The notes: generated from the sequence alone by a model not told the origin. A DNA stretch of 64,000 nucleotides from Nocardia sp. XZ_19_385 (GCF_015355755.1 NZ_JACVEE010000002.1:1178001-1242000); one strand, 5' to 3'; positions 48,785-57,950 are shown, numbered from the stretch's first letter. Program-made: numbers and translations.

Positions 48785-49413
48785 GAGATACGCGCGCCGG
48801 CGAGATCGCGTTGCGCCGCGCCCGATTTCGCCCCGAAGTAGTCGCCGCCCTTGGCGCGCACGTTGTCGGTGCCCCAGTCGCGCTGTTCCCGCGGCGCGGG
48901 CGCCAGGTGCGGAATGTGCTTGCGGCAGTGGATGTATGCCTCTTCGACATCGACCACCACCCAGTGTTCGGCGACGCGCCCCTTGAGGTTCGGTGGCAGG
49001 TCCGCGACACAGCGGCGCAGCGCGACGTCCTCGACGATGCGGGCCGAACCGTTGATGTGCAATCCGATGAGGTCGCGGACGAAATCGATTAGCAGGATGC
49101 CTACGTGGGGATTCTCCAGGATGTTGCCGAGGCTGGCCATTACGCCGTTTCCCCGATATTCCGGATAGGCAATCGTGCGTTCATCGATGACGTGCAGGAA
49201 TCCGGGTGGGCCGGCCCGGAAACTGGTGTCGCATTCGCCGTGTTTGTCGGCGGTGGCGAGGAACGCCATATCCATCCGCGCGACGAATTCGATCATTACC
49301 GGGTTGAGCCGGTCCAGGACCTGGTCGGCGTAGAAGCGCTCGGCTCTGTCCTGCGTACCGTACCTGTCCTGCAGTTCGTGCTCGCCGTCACTGCCGCAAC
49401 GTGTTTCGGGCAT
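48781..49413 (-). CDS. Pyridoxamine 5'-phosphate oxidase-fold protein
   Basis: The 210-residue protein has a split-barrel FMN-binding-like fold. The signatures are MDMAFLATADKHGECDTSFR, GPPGFLHVIDERTIAYPEYR, GNILENPHVGILLIDF and LHINGSARIVED. These match the actinobacterial PPOX-like group annotated as flavin- or F420-binding. No signal peptide. It is convergent with gtrA, overlapping it by four bases. The substrate is unknown. Confidence 0.85.
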   Translation of the reverse strand: MPETRCGSDGEHELQDRYGTQDRAERFYADQVLDRLNPVMIEFVARMDMAFLATADKHGECDTSFRAGPPGFLHVIDERTIAYPEYRGNGVMASLGNILENPHVGILLIDFVRDLIGLHINGSARIVEDVALRRCVADLPPNLKGRVAEHWVVVDVEEAYIHCRKHIPHLAPAPREQRDWGTDNVRAKGGDYFGAKSGAAQRDLAGARIS

Positions 49414-49603
49414 GGGTGCCCCCTAGGGTTGCCGGAATCCGCGTGCCCCGCGGCTCCCCGATGAGCGCGCAGGCACACCAAATCTGGTCCAGTCTAATGG
49501 AAACCGTACGGGCTAATCTACGAAATCAACATTGCAAAAGCACCGAATGCTTAGTTAGCGCAAGTGTTTCCGTGGATTAGCTACATTCCGACCGGACGTT
49601 TTG

Positions 49604-49963
49604 TCAGCTGTTTGCGATGTCCGCGCGCAATTTCGCCAGGCTCGCCTTTTCGGAGAGCAGCCGCTCGATGCCGGCGTCCAGTCGGCGGGTGCGCTCGTCG
49701 AGCTGAGCCAGCACGGCGTCGCGGTCGTCGGCGGTGGCGTGCTGCGGTGCGGTGCAGGCGATGTGGATCAGCTCGGCGGCCTCGGTGAGGGTGAGGCCGG
49801 AACTGAGCAGGCACCTGATGTCGTGCACCGTCTTGACGTCCTCGGGACTGTAGGAGCGGTAGCCGTTCGGATGGCGTTGCGGCGTCAGCACACCCGCGTT
49901 CTCGTAGTGCCGCAGCATCCGCGGGGTCGCGCCGGTGGCCGCGCTGAGGTCGCTGATCCGCAT
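49604..49963 (-). CDS. MerR-family regulator
   Basis: The 119-residue regulator has a MerR winged helix (MRISDLSAATGATPRMLRHY, NAGVLTPQRHPNGYRSYSPE) and a coiled-coil dimerisation helix ending KLRADIANS, with no effector domain. Small MerR proteins of this type usually sense redox or reactive compounds. It is divergent from a flavodoxin-fold reductase across 50 bases containing a near-perfect 20-base dyad, so it very likely controls that gene. Confidence 0.92.
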   Translation of the reverse strand: MRISDLSAATGATPRMLRHYENAGVLTPQRHPNGYRSYSPEDVKTVHDIRCLLSSGLTLTEAAELIHIACTAPQHATADDRDAVLAQLDERTRRLDAGIERLLSEKASLAKLRADIANS

Positions 49964-49975
49964 TCGGCTCGCTCC

Positions 49976-50006
49976 TTGACATTGACGTTAATGTCATACT
50001 TTAGCG
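49976..50006 (+). promoter_or_regulatory. MerR-type dyad between regulator and reductase
   Basis: TGACATTGACGTTAATGTCA (49977-49996) is palindromic except for one G-T pair. It overlaps a -35-like TTGACA (49976-49981). TTAGCG (50001-50006) would be a poor -10 at 19 bases, the MerR spacing. Confidence 0.55.
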
Positions 50007-50013
50007 TGGCGGC

Positions 50014-50646
50014 ATGACGAACGACCTGCACCGCCCCAACGTCCTGCTCGTTGTCTCCCACCCGGACCACGATTCCGCCTCCTGGGCTCTCACCCGCGCC
50101 ATCGAAGAGGGCATCCGGTCCGATGGCAGCACGGCGGTCACCGTGCACGACCTGACGGCGACCGGCTTCGACCCGGTCTTCACCGCCGCCGACCTCGCCG
50201 TGCACCGGCTGCGCGGCGAGGTGCCCGCGGACGTCGCGGCCGAGCACCGGCTGGTCGAGTCGGCCGATGTCGTCGTCGTCCTGTTCCCGGTCTACTGGTG
50301 GTCGCTGCCCGCGCTCGCCAAGGGCTGGATCGACCGGGTCTTCAGCCGCGGCTGGGCCTACGAGAACAGCGCGACCGAAACCGGAAGCGCCATCGATGAA
50401 TTGCACTTCGTCGGGTTGGCCGGTGTGACCGAGGGGCCCTACGACCGCCGTGGATACAAGGAAGCGATGACCGTACAGCTGCAGCACGGCATCGCCGGCT
50501 ACTCGGCGATCCCGAACTCCTCTTTGTCGCTGCTCTACGGCACCGAAACCACCGACCCGGCAGTCCATCAGGATCTGGCCGCCCAGGCCTTCAAGCTCGG
50601 CGCCGACCTGGCGCAGCGTGCGCAGGCGGCCTTCGACGGCGTTTAG
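50014..50646 (+). CDS. NAD(P)H-dependent flavodoxin-fold oxidoreductase
   Basis: The 210-residue protein belongs to the NQO1/KefF/MdaB-like flavodoxin-fold group. The FMN/FAD phosphate loop is VLLVVSHPDHDSASWALTRA; the substrate side has VVVLFPVYWWSLPALAKGWI then DRVFSRGWAYE. Members reduce quinones or azo compounds by two electrons. It is divergent from its probable MerR regulator. Its stop overlaps that of the convergent molybdenum oxidoreductase by four bases. Confidence 0.88.
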   Translation: MTNDLHRPNVLLVVSHPDHDSASWALTRAIEEGIRSDGSTAVTVHDLTATGFDPVFTAADLAVHRLRGEVPADVAAEHRLVESADVVVVLFPVYWWSLPALAKGWIDRVFSRGWAYENSATETGSAIDELHFVGLAGVTEGPYDRRGYKEAMTVQLQHGIAGYSAIPNSSLSLLYGTETTDPAVHQDLAAQAFKLGADLAQRAQAAFDGV

Positions 50647-52814
50647 GTGGCGATCAAGGTCACCGGAACACCGTTGAAGACCGCGTTCCCCGAGGGCACG
50701 TCCACGATCGAATCATCGGTCAGCACATTGGCGTTCACGCCGGCGTGCGCCCGCGCGACGGTCTGCGCGCTGTCCGCGTGTCCCCAGCCGTGCGGCAGGC
50801 TCACCACGCCGGGCATGATCGCCTCGGTCGGCTCCAGCGGCACCGTCAAGGTGCCCGCCGCCGACTTCACCACCGCGTGATCGCCCAGTCCGAGCTTTTC
50901 CACATCCTGGGGATGAATGTGCAAGGTGCACTTGTTGGAGCCGCTCACCAGGGGTGCGACATTGTGCATCCAGCTGTTGTTGGACCGCAGCTGCCGTCGC
51001 CCGATCAGCACGAAATCCGGTGCGGGTTCACCGATCCGGTCCCGCATCCGCGCCACCTCGTCGAGCAGCGGCTGCGGCGCCAGCTCGACCCGCTTGGACG
51101 CGGTGATCAGCACGCCGGGCAGTCGCGGCCGCAGCGGACCGAGGTCGATGCCGTGCGGATTGTCCAGTAGGGCTTGCAGATTCAGCGTCCCGCCGTTCCA
51201 TTCGCCGTACGGCCCGACCCGCAGCATGAGGTCGAGGCGCTGCTCGGTACTGGTGGCGCCCTGCAATTCCGGGCGCCGGTCCGAGAGCCCGGCCTTCTGC
51301 AGCGTGCCCGAAATGATCAGCTCGTCGACCATGGCGAGGATATCGCCGGTGTGCGGCTGTCCGGTCAGCGCCGCTCCAAGGCGTGCGAGTACCGCGGCCT
51401 CCGACGGCCGGTCGCCCAGCGGTACCAGCGGCGGCGAGTATCGGGCGTAGTTACGCACCGCGAACTGCAGCAATGCGAAGTCGTAGTGCGGTGACTGCAC
51501 CGGGCGCGACGGCGGCAGGATGACATCGGCGTGCCGCGTGGTCTCGTTGACGTACCGGTCCACGCTCACCATGAAGTCCAGTTGCGCGAAGGCGGCGTCG
51601 AGCCGCGCGCCGCTCGGGGCGGACAGCACCGGGTTGCCCGCGACGGTGACCACCGCACGCACCTGACCTGTTCCGGGCGTGAGGATTTCGTCGGCGAGGG
51701 TGGCGACGGGCATTTCGCCCATCGCCTCCGGCAGCCCGCGCACCCGGCTGGCCCAGCGTCCGATCCGGAACGGTTTCGTGCGGGTGATCCCGCCCGCCGC
51801 GGCCTCGGGGAACATCGCTCCGCCGGGAGCGTCCAGATTGCCGGTGAGCACATTGATCGCATCCACCAGCCACTGTGTGACAGTGCCGAATTCGGCGGTG
51901 CAGGTGCCGATGCGCGCGTAGACGGCGGCGGTGGGTGCTGCCGCGAGTTCGCGGGCCAGCCGCACGATGGTCTCGGCGGGCACGCCGGTGCGGGCGGCCA
52001 CCGCTTCCGGGGTGAATTTCAGGGCGGCCGTGCGCAATTCGTCCAGGCCGTTGACCTCGACCGTCACCGAGGTCAACTCCTCGGCGAACAGGGTGTGCAC
52101 AATTCCGAACAGCAGATACGCGTCACTGCCGGGCCGGACGAACAGGTGCTCGTCGGCCAGCTTCGCGGTCCGGGTGGCCCGCGGATCCACCACCACGAAC
52201 TTCCCGCCACGCCGCCGCAGCGCTTTCAACCGGCCCGGGAAATCCGGTGCCGTGCACAGGGATCCGTTCGATTCGAGCGGATTCGCGCCTAACATCAGCA
52301 GGTAATCGGTGCGGTCCAGATCCGGCACCGGGATGCGCAGCGGGTCGCCGAACATCAGCCCGCTGGCCACCTGTTTCGGCATCTGATCCGCGGTGCTCGC
52401 AGAAAACAGGTTCTTGGTGCCGAGCGCCCGGATCAGCACCGGCACGTACAGCGCTCCCGCGACGGTATGCGCGTTCGGGTTGCCCAGATACAGTGCCGCC
52501 GATTGGTTTCCGTGCTCGGCCACGACCGGGGGAAAGCGCTCGGCGATGTAGTCGAAGGCCTCGTCCCAGGTGGCCGTGCGCCAGGTGTCGGTGGCCCGGT
52601 CCCGGATCAACGGCTCGGTCACCCGATCCGGGTCCTCGTCCAGCGCGCCGAAGCTGGCGCCCTTGGGACAGATGAAACCCTGGCTGAACGGATCCAGCTT
52701 GTCCCCGCGCACCGAGGTCACGTGGTCGTCGGCGTCGAGCTGCAACTCCAGCCCGCACACCGCCTCACACAGCGGACAGGTTCGCAGCAGGTTCCTGGAC
52801 GTGATCTCGCTCAT
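50643..52814 (-). CDS. Molybdopterin-dependent oxidoreductase
   Basis: The 723-residue protein starts at ATG 52814 (MSEITSRNLLRTCPLCEAVC); an in-frame ATG 17 codons upstream is less suitable. C13, C16, C20 and C49 are arranged as a [4Fe-4S] site of the Nap/Fdh type. Molybdopterin-domain segments GNPNAHTVAGALYVPVLIRA, MLGANPLESNG, VVDPRATRTAKLADEHLFVR and the C-terminal NNSWMHNVAPLVSG follow. No twin-arginine signal is seen, so it is cytosolic. The family is usually annotated as formate dehydrogenase-like or assimilatory-type; the substrate and the Mo ligand cannot be assigned here. No partner subunit is nearby. Confidence 0.9.
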   Translation of the reverse strand: MSEITSRNLLRTCPLCEAVCGLELQLDADDHVTSVRGDKLDPFSQGFICPKGASFGALDEDPDRVTEPLIRDRATDTWRTATWDEAFDYIAERFPPVVAEHGNQSAALYLGNPNAHTVAGALYVPVLIRALGTKNLFSASTADQMPKQVASGLMFGDPLRIPVPDLDRTDYLLMLGANPLESNGSLCTAPDFPGRLKALRRRGGKFVVVDPRATRTAKLADEHLFVRPGSDAYLLFGIVHTLFAEELTSVTVEVNGLDELRTAALKFTPEAVAARTGVPAETIVRLARELAAAPTAAVYARIGTCTAEFGTVTQWLVDAINVLTGNLDAPGGAMFPEAAAGGITRTKPFRIGRWASRVRGLPEAMGEMPVATLADEILTPGTGQVRAVVTVAGNPVLSAPSGARLDAAFAQLDFMVSVDRYVNETTRHADVILPPSRPVQSPHYDFALLQFAVRNYARYSPPLVPLGDRPSEAAVLARLGAALTGQPHTGDILAMVDELIISGTLQKAGLSDRRPELQGATSTEQRLDLMLRVGPYGEWNGGTLNLQALLDNPHGIDLGPLRPRLPGVLITASKRVELAPQPLLDEVARMRDRIGEPAPDFVLIGRRQLRSNNSWMHNVAPLVSGSNKCTLHIHPQDVEKLGLGDHAVVKSAAGTLTVPLEPTEAIMPGVVSLPHGWGHADSAQTVARAHAGVNANVLTDDSIVDVPSGNAVFNGVPVTLIAT

Positions 52815-52863
52815 ACAAACCATCTTGGCCTGCCGAGGCCGCCGACAACACCCCGGAAACCAC

Positions 52864-52900
52864 AACGACCGGTATCCGCGCGTGGCGGCTACCGGTCGTT
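52864..52900 (-). terminator. Terminator after the 52978 gene
   Basis: AACGACCGGTA and TACCGGTCGTT form a perfect 11-base stem; the 15-base interior can pair further (CCGC/GCGG). It lies 78 bases beyond the minus-strand stop. Confidence 0.65.
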
Positions 52901-52977
52901 CCGCGTCCGGTTTCCAAGGACCGGCCGCCCCTGCAGGGGGGAATCGTGGTGGAACGCAGTATCAGGTCGAGCGAGTG

Positions 52978-53469
52978 TCAGCAGGCAACGCTGGTGACAC
53001 TGGTGACGCCGGACCGGCGCCGAGCCAGCACCGAGCGCACCGCCGCGCCGATCGCGACGACCGGCGGCAGCCAGCGGGCCTCGTTCGGGGCGACGCCCCA
53101 GCAGGCCGAGCCGGCGGAGAGCTGAGTCGGCGGCAGCGGGATGCCCGCGCCGTCGGAGTAGATGACCGCGCCGGCCTCGCGCAGCGCCTCGAGCGCCATC
53201 GCGGCCTTGCGGACACCGGTGACCAGGTGGATCTCGCGACGCTCGCTGCCCGGGATCTCGATCACGGGGCCGGAGAGGTTGTTGGCGCGCAGGAAGCGGC
53301 GGACCTCGCCTGCGAGCTCGCCGTTCACCTCGATGCCGGAAACGTCGGCATCGGTGATCAGGCAGATCCCGTTGGCCGTTTCGGCAACCGTCCACCCGCG
53401 CTGGCTGTAGTCCTGCGCTGCGGCAGTCATGTCGGCCGCCGAGACGGAAGTCGGAAACGTGGTGCGCAC
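52978..53469 (-). CDS. Unknown 163-residue protein
   Basis: The product starts at GTG 53469 with GGAGAAAG upstream; ATG at codon 14 is possible. It has a mixed alpha/beta pattern: WTVAETANGICLITDADVSG, then EVNGELAGEVRRFLRANNL, PVIEIPGSERREIHLVTGVR and EALREAGAVIYSDGAGIPLP. The segment ICLITDADVSGIEV resembles the N-terminal part of some bifunctional primase/polymerase-like proteins, a weak impression. The last 20 residues are a Ser/Thr/Val-rich basic tail. It stands alone between two minus- and plus-strand neighbours. No confident family. Confidence 0.7.
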   Translation of the reverse strand: MRTTFPTSVSAADMTAAAQDYSQRGWTVAETANGICLITDADVSGIEVNGELAGEVRRFLRANNLSGPVIEIPGSERREIHLVTGVRKAAMALEALREAGAVIYSDGAGIPLPPTQLSAGSACWGVAPNEARWLPPVVAIGAAVRSVLARRRSGVTSVTSVAC

Positions 53470-53655
53470 TGTCTTTCTCCATTCCCCGATTAGATCTGGG
53501 TCCTGCTGCGTTCATGGGTCGTATCGACGCCAGGTAGCTCCAGCGTTACGGATTGATCGGAAACTTCTTTGGGAGTGTTGGATTCGTCTCACCGGTGCAG
53601 GTTTGCTATCAATTTCCGGTTGGCCGGTATCGGGGTTCACGTGCAGGATCACGCC

Positions 53656-54204
53656 ATGACCGATGACACCGAGGAAGTCCCTGTGGACCCCGCGGAGTAC
53701 GAGACCGAATCCCGTTGGATCACTTGGAAAGACCGCTTCGCCAAGCCGCGTGAGGTCGCGGAAGAACCGGCGGCCGAACCGTTCGAAAGTCCGCGGGCGT
53801 TCCGGGAGTGGAGCATCGAAGCGGCGCGCGGGCTGCTCGACGTGCAGTTCCACCGCCCCGCTACCCGCACCCTCCTTCCACTGGCTTACATGTTGGGCCT
53901 GGCCGGCGCGGTGGCCGTCCCGGTCGTGCTGATCGTGCTGATGTGGCAGGTCTCCGCGGTGCTGGGGGCGCTGACCGTGCTGATCGGCATCCCGCTGGGA
54001 CTCACCATCGCGGCAGTCGTGCGACTGCTGCTGGAATTTCTGGTCAACGCTTCCCGGCTGGCGACCCGCGTGGAGCACATCAGCGAACTGGCCGACGATC
54101 TGTTCCAAGCGCTCTCCGATGTGGCCGAACCGGTGAATCAGCTGTCCGAGGACGTGCGGGCGGTGCAGTTCTGGCGGTTTCGGAGAAAAGGTCCCAAGAA
54201 GTAG
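53656..54204 (+). CDS. DUF4282-like membrane protein
   Basis: The 182-residue protein starts at ATG 53656 (in-frame GTG 53641 possible). An acidic N-terminus leads to SPRAFREWSIEAARGLLDVQ, then two closely spaced hydrophobic helices (LPLAYMLGLAGAVAVPVVLI and LGALTVLIGIPLGLTIAAVV). A further amphipathic segment (RLLLEFLVNASRLATRVEHI) precedes a C-terminal helix and a basic end. Two short helices with a RxxxE-F region are typical of DUF4282 proteins. The function is unknown. Confidence 0.75.
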   Translation: MTDDTEEVPVDPAEYETESRWITWKDRFAKPREVAEEPAAEPFESPRAFREWSIEAARGLLDVQFHRPATRTLLPLAYMLGLAGAVAVPVVLIVLMWQVSAVLGALTVLIGIPLGLTIAAVVRLLLEFLVNASRLATRVEHISELADDLFQALSDVAEPVNQLSEDVRAVQFWRFRRKGPKK

Positions 54205-54440
54205 CCAACCAGGCTAAATTCCCCAATCAACCCTACCCTGAACCGCTTTGACGTCAATGTGACAGTGGCGTATCTGAGCTGTACGTCGTACGCTATGTCA
54301 GATTTGCTGTGAAACAATGCTGTTCGGGTGTCCGGGTCACGACGACGGATACCGGTAGGGAAGCGTCGTACCGGTGGCAGTGGAGGTGCCGCCGGGTAGT
54401 CGACGCGCGGCCACGAGCCGCATCAGTACGAGGGGGAATC

Positions 54441-55343
54441 ATGGCTGTACCACCTAGAACCACCAGCTCCACACCGGCGGGCACCACCGGATCGACCATG
54501 CCGCGGCGCCAACTCGGCCGCCAGCTGCGTGAGTTACGAACCCGGGCCCGGATGACCACCCGCACGGCCGCCCAGCAATTGGAGTGGTCCGAGGCCAAGA
54601 TCTGGCGCATCGAAACGGGACAGACCTCGTTGCGCAGCCTCGATGTAGAGGCCATGTGCAAGATCTACGGCGCACCGGAAGACCTCGTCGCTCCGCTGGC
54701 CGCGCTGGCCCGGGAAACCAAGGCGCGCGGCTGGTGGACCAGCTACAGCGACGTCATCCCCGAGGGCTTCGATGTCTACATCGGACTCGAGGAAGCGGCC
54801 CGGGTGCTGACCTCCTACGAGAACGAACTGGTCCCCGGACTGCTCCAGACCGAGGACTACGCCCGCGCGCTGGTCGCCGCCGCGCGCCCGGGCATGCCCG
54901 CGGCGGAAATCGAACGACGCGTGCAGCTCCGCCTGGCCCGCCAGCAGCTGATCCTGCGCAGCGAATCGCCGGTGCAGCTGGATGTGGTGATCAGCGAGGC
55001 CGTGCTGTGGCGCCGCATCGGCGGCCCGGACGCGACCGCGGCCCAGCTCGACCACCTGCGGCAGGTGTGCGACCTCCCGAATGTCCGGGTGCAGGTGGTG
55101 CAGTCGGAGTCGGAGTACCACGACGGCATGGAGACCGGCCGTTTCGTCATGCTGGAATTCCCCGAGGGTGCGATGGGGGAGCAGCCGGAACCGCCGGTGG
55201 TCTACATCGAAGCCTTCACCGGCCCGGTGTATTTGGACAAGACGCCCGAAATCGACCGCTACCGTGCGGCTTTCGCGAACATCAAGGCGGCGTCGGTGGA
55301 CGCGCGCGCGATCATCGAGGACGCTCGCGCCAGTCTGGTGTAG
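54441..55343 (+). CDS. XRE-family regulator with DUF5753 effector domain
   Basis: The 300-residue protein starts at ATG 54441 (AGGGGGAA upstream). The HTH is RQLGRQLRELRTRARMTTRT then AAQQLEWSEAKIWRIETGQT. The remaining ~190 residues match DUF5753: YENELVPGLLQTEDYARALV, RRVQLRLARQQLIL, PNVRVQVV and PPVVYIEAFTG. Such regulators are abundant in Streptomyces and Nocardia, often with a small DUF397 protein; no such gene is seen nearby. The 235-base gap upstream holds no evident gene. Confidence 0.93.
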   Translation: MAVPPRTTSSTPAGTTGSTMPRRQLGRQLRELRTRARMTTRTAAQQLEWSEAKIWRIETGQTSLRSLDVEAMCKIYGAPEDLVAPLAALARETKARGWWTSYSDVIPEGFDVYIGLEEAARVLTSYENELVPGLLQTEDYARALVAAARPGMPAAEIERRVQLRLARQQLILRSESPVQLDVVISEAVLWRRIGGPDATAAQLDHLRQVCDLPNVRVQVVQSESEYHDGMETGRFVMLEFPEGAMGEQPEPPVVYIEAFTGPVYLDKTPEIDRYRAAFANIKAASVDARAIIEDARASLV

Positions 55344-55346
55344 CGC

Positions 55347-55772
55347 TCAGCTGTCGCACTTCTTGCGCGCTTCCCACGTGTTCGCGAGGACTTCGCGATG
55401 GGTGGGCAGCGCCTGCTGGTAGACCTCGCGGCCCTTCTCGGTGAGGCAGACGAAGATGGCACGCCGGTCGTCGACGCACATCCGGCGCGACACCAGTCCG
55501 TCGCGTTCCAGGCGCGCCACCGTCCGTGACAGTGCGCTCTGGCTCAGATAGATGTCCTCGGCGAGATCGCTCATCCGGTAGTCGCCGCTGTTCGCGTCGA
55601 TCAGGCGGTCCAGCGTCTCGAACTCGCTGACCCCGATCTGATGCTCGCCCTGCAGCGCTTTTTCGAGGGCACAGCTCACCGCCGCGTGACGATCGAGCAG
55701 CTCACGCCACTCGCCTACCAGCCCGGAGGCGGCGTTGCCCCGGGCTGTCTCAGTAAGAGACGGCTTCGACAT
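55347..55772 (-). CDS. MarR-family regulator of the divergent MFS gene
   Basis: The 141-residue protein starts at ATG 55772 (GTG 55778 also in frame). The MarR fold is clear: YRMSDLAEDIYLSQSALSRT, VARLERDGLVSRRMCVDDRR and AIFVCLTEKGREVYQQALPT. Two cysteines (one in the wing, MCVDD, and others in CAL and KKCDS) could allow redox sensing, which is speculation. It is divergent from an MFS exporter across about 85 bases with an inverted repeat, the usual layout of an efflux repressor. Confidence 0.92.
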   Translation of the reverse strand: MSKPSLTETARGNAASGLVGEWRELLDRHAAVSCALEKALQGEHQIGVSEFETLDRLIDANSGDYRMSDLAEDIYLSQSALSRTVARLERDGLVSRRMCVDDRRAIFVCLTEKGREVYQQALPTHREVLANTWEARKKCDS

Positions 55773-55775
55773 GAC

Positions 55776-55821
55776 CACATCTTAGTGTCGCCGGGAGATC
55801 TATGCAACCGCATTAGATGTG
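55776..55821. promoter_or_regulatory. Candidate MarR operator upstream of the MFS gene
   Basis: CACATCTTA (55776-55784) and TTAGATGTG (55813-55821) are inverted with one mismatch. The right arm abuts a -35-like TTGACA (55822-55827) for the MFS gene. A palindrome TGCATGCA lies at 55839-55846. Confidence 0.5.
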
Positions 55822-55858
55822 TTGACAATAAATGCGCGTGCATGCAATCGTACTGATC

Positions 55859-57343
55859 ATGACTTCACCAGCAACGCTCTCGGCCGCCGTGGAGGCGACC
55901 GACCCGACCAAATGGTCCGCCCGGCTCTGGGGCATGCTGATCACCCTCTGCATCGTGCTCTTCCTCGACGGCCTCGACGTTTCGATGATCGGTGTCGCGC
56001 TGCCCTCGATCGGCGCCGAACTCGATCTGTCCACCTCGACCCTGCAGTGGCTGGTCTCCGGCTACGTGCTCGGCTACGGCGGCCTGCTGCTGCTCGGCGG
56101 GCGCACCGCCGACCTGCTCGGACGCCGCAGCGTCTTCCTGATCGCCCTGGCGGTCTTCGCGATCGCCTCGCTGGCCGGCGCCTTCGTCAGCGACGGCACG
56201 CTGCTGATCATCACCCGCTTCATCAAGGGCCTGGCCGCCGCGTTCACCGCGCCGACCGGTCTGTCGATCATCACCACGAACTTCCGTGAGGGCCCGGCCC
56301 GCAACAAGGCGTTGTCCATCTACACCGTGTTCGGTGCGGGCGGCTACTCCATGGGTCTGCTGTTCGGTGGTCTGATGACCGGTCTCGGCTGGCGCTGGAC
56401 CTTCCTGCTCCCGGTCCCGGTCGCCATCGCCGCCCTGGTCGCCGCCTGGTACCTGGTGCCCAAGGACAAGCCCGCCGAAGAAGGCGGACACGACATCCTG
56501 GGTGCGGTGCTGTCCACTGCGGCAATGCTGCTGCTGGTCTACACCGTCGTCACCGCCCCCGAGGTGGGCTGGACCTCGGTGCGCACCCTCGGCTCGTTCG
56601 TGATCACTGTCGCGCTGTTCACCGGATTCATCGCGGTGGAGAAGCGCGTGAAGTACCCGCTCATCCGGCTCGGCATCTTGAAGAAGGCCAGCCTGGTGCG
56701 CGCCAGCCTCGCCATCATCGCGGTCGCCGGCTCCTACTTCAGCTGGCAGTTCATCACCACGATGTACCTGCAGGAAACCCTCGGCTGGTCGCCGCTGAAG
56801 CTGTCGCTGGCACTGCTTCCGGTGGGTCTGCTCGTGGTCGCCTCGGCGTTCGTTTCCGACAAGCTGGTCGACCGCTTCGGCACCGGCCCGATCATCGCGG
56901 TCACCATGGTGATCATGGCGCTGGGCTACCTGGCCTATCTGCGCCTGGACGTCGCGCCGAACTACCTGACCGTGCTGCTACCCGCGCTGCTGCTGATCGG
57001 CATCGGCTGGGTCGGCTTCCCGGCCATCAACATCCAGGCCACCAGCGGTATCGAGGATGATGAGCAGGGCCTGGCGGCCGGCGTGCTGCAGACCGCCATG
57101 CAGGTCGGCGCGGCCATCATCCTGGCCGTGACCACCGCGATCATCACCAGCGGTGTGCACACCGACCGGAGTCCGGAGGCCATGCTGGACACCTACCGTC
57201 CGGGCCTGCAGTTCGCCGCCGGTGTGGCGATCGTCGGAGCTCTCGTGGCGCTCACGGTGTACCTGCCCAAGCGGCGCAAGCCTGTGGCGCAACAGGATTC
57301 GGCCGCGGCCGAGTTGAAGCCCGCCCTGGAGCCCGTCGGCTGA
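55859..57343 (+). CDS. MFS transporter, DHA2 (14-helix) drug-exporter type
   Basis: The 494-residue product starts at ATG 55859 (ATG 55832 is in frame). About fourteen hydrophobic helices are visible. Helix 1 carries FLDGLDVSMIGVALPSIGAE, and the loop motif GGRTADLLGRRSVF between helices 2 and 3 is the MFS motif A. The helix 5 region FGAGGYSMGLLFGGLMTGLG followed by WRWTFLLPVPV matches motif C of DHA2 exporters. A MarR-type repressor is divergent. A strong bidirectional terminator follows. The substrate is unknown. Confidence 0.93.
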   Translation: MTSPATLSAAVEATDPTKWSARLWGMLITLCIVLFLDGLDVSMIGVALPSIGAELDLSTSTLQWLVSGYVLGYGGLLLLGGRTADLLGRRSVFLIALAVFAIASLAGAFVSDGTLLIITRFIKGLAAAFTAPTGLSIITTNFREGPARNKALSIYTVFGAGGYSMGLLFGGLMTGLGWRWTFLLPVPVAIAALVAAWYLVPKDKPAEEGGHDILGAVLSTAAMLLLVYTVVTAPEVGWTSVRTLGSFVITVALFTGFIAVEKRVKYPLIRLGILKKASLVRASLAIIAVAGSYFSWQFITTMYLQETLGWSPLKLSLALLPVGLLVVASAFVSDKLVDRFGTGPIIAVTMVIMALGYLAYLRLDVAPNYLTVLLPALLLIGIGWVGFPAINIQATSGIEDDEQGLAAGVLQTAMQVGAAIILAVTTAIITSGVHTDRSPEAMLDTYRPGLQFAAGVAIVGALVALTVYLPKRRKPVAQQDSAAAELKPALEPVG

Positions 57344-57350
57344 GGCCGGT

Positions 57351-57393
57351 CAGACCGAAGGCCCCGCGTATGCAGCGCGGGGCCTTCGGTCTG
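57351..57393. terminator. Bidirectional terminator between the MFS gene and rmlC
   Basis: An 18-base perfect stem (CAGACCGAAGGCCCCGCG and its complement) with loop TATGCAG lies between the convergent genes. Confidence 0.88.
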
Positions 57394-57399
57394 TCCAGG

Positions 57400-57948
57400 T
57401 CAGGAAAAAGGCGGGGCGACAGTGTCTTTGGCGGAGCGGACGTAGGACAACCGCTGTCCGTCGCGGCCGAGCTCGGGCCACTCGATGCCCAGCTGGGGAT
57501 CGAAAGCGTCTATGTCCCGGTCGAATTCGGGGGTGTACTCCAGCGAGCACAGGTAGGTGACCGTGGAGTGGTCTTCCAGCGACAGGATCGCGTGCCCCAG
57601 GCCTTCGGAGAGAAACACCGAGCGGCGGTGCACGTCGTCGAGCAGCACGCTGTCCCAGCGGCCGTAGGTGGGGGAGCCGGGGCGCAGGTCGACGACCACG
57701 TCGAAGAAGGCGCCGCGCACGCAGGTCACATATTTGGCCTGGCCCGGCGGGTCCTCGGTGTAGTGGATGCCGCGCAGCACGCCGGCCGCCGACACCGAGG
57801 TGTTCACCTGGCACAGGTCGAAGGTCCGCCCGGTCGCCTTCTCGAACTCCGAGGCCTTGAACGTCTCGGCGAAGGCGCCGCGCTCGTCGCCGAGCAGGCG
57901 CGGGGTCATCACCCACGCGCCGGGGACCGTGAGTTCCCGAAACTCCAT
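57400..57948 (-). CDS. rmlC: dTDP-4-dehydrorhamnose 3,5-epimerase
   Basis: The 182-residue cupin enzyme carries out the third step of dTDP-rhamnose synthesis. Signatures are RGAFAETFKASEFEKATG, QVNTSVSAAGVLRGIHYTED with the catalytic His, YVTCVRGAFFDVVVDLR, GSPTYGRW and LSEGLGHAILSLEDHSTVTY. ATG 57948 is chosen two bases after the rmlA stop; a long in-frame extension would lie inside rmlA. dTDP-rhamnose is needed for the linker joining arabinogalactan to peptidoglycan. Confidence 0.95.
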   Translation of the reverse strand: MEFRELTVPGAWVMTPRLLGDERGAFAETFKASEFEKATGRTFDLCQVNTSVSAAGVLRGIHYTEDPPGQAKYVTCVRGAFFDVVVDLRPGSPTYGRWDSVLLDDVHRRSVFLSEGLGHAILSLEDHSTVTYLCSLEYTPEFDRDIDAFDPQLGIEWPELGRDGQRLSYVRSAKDTVAPPFS

Positions 57949-57950
57949 GG

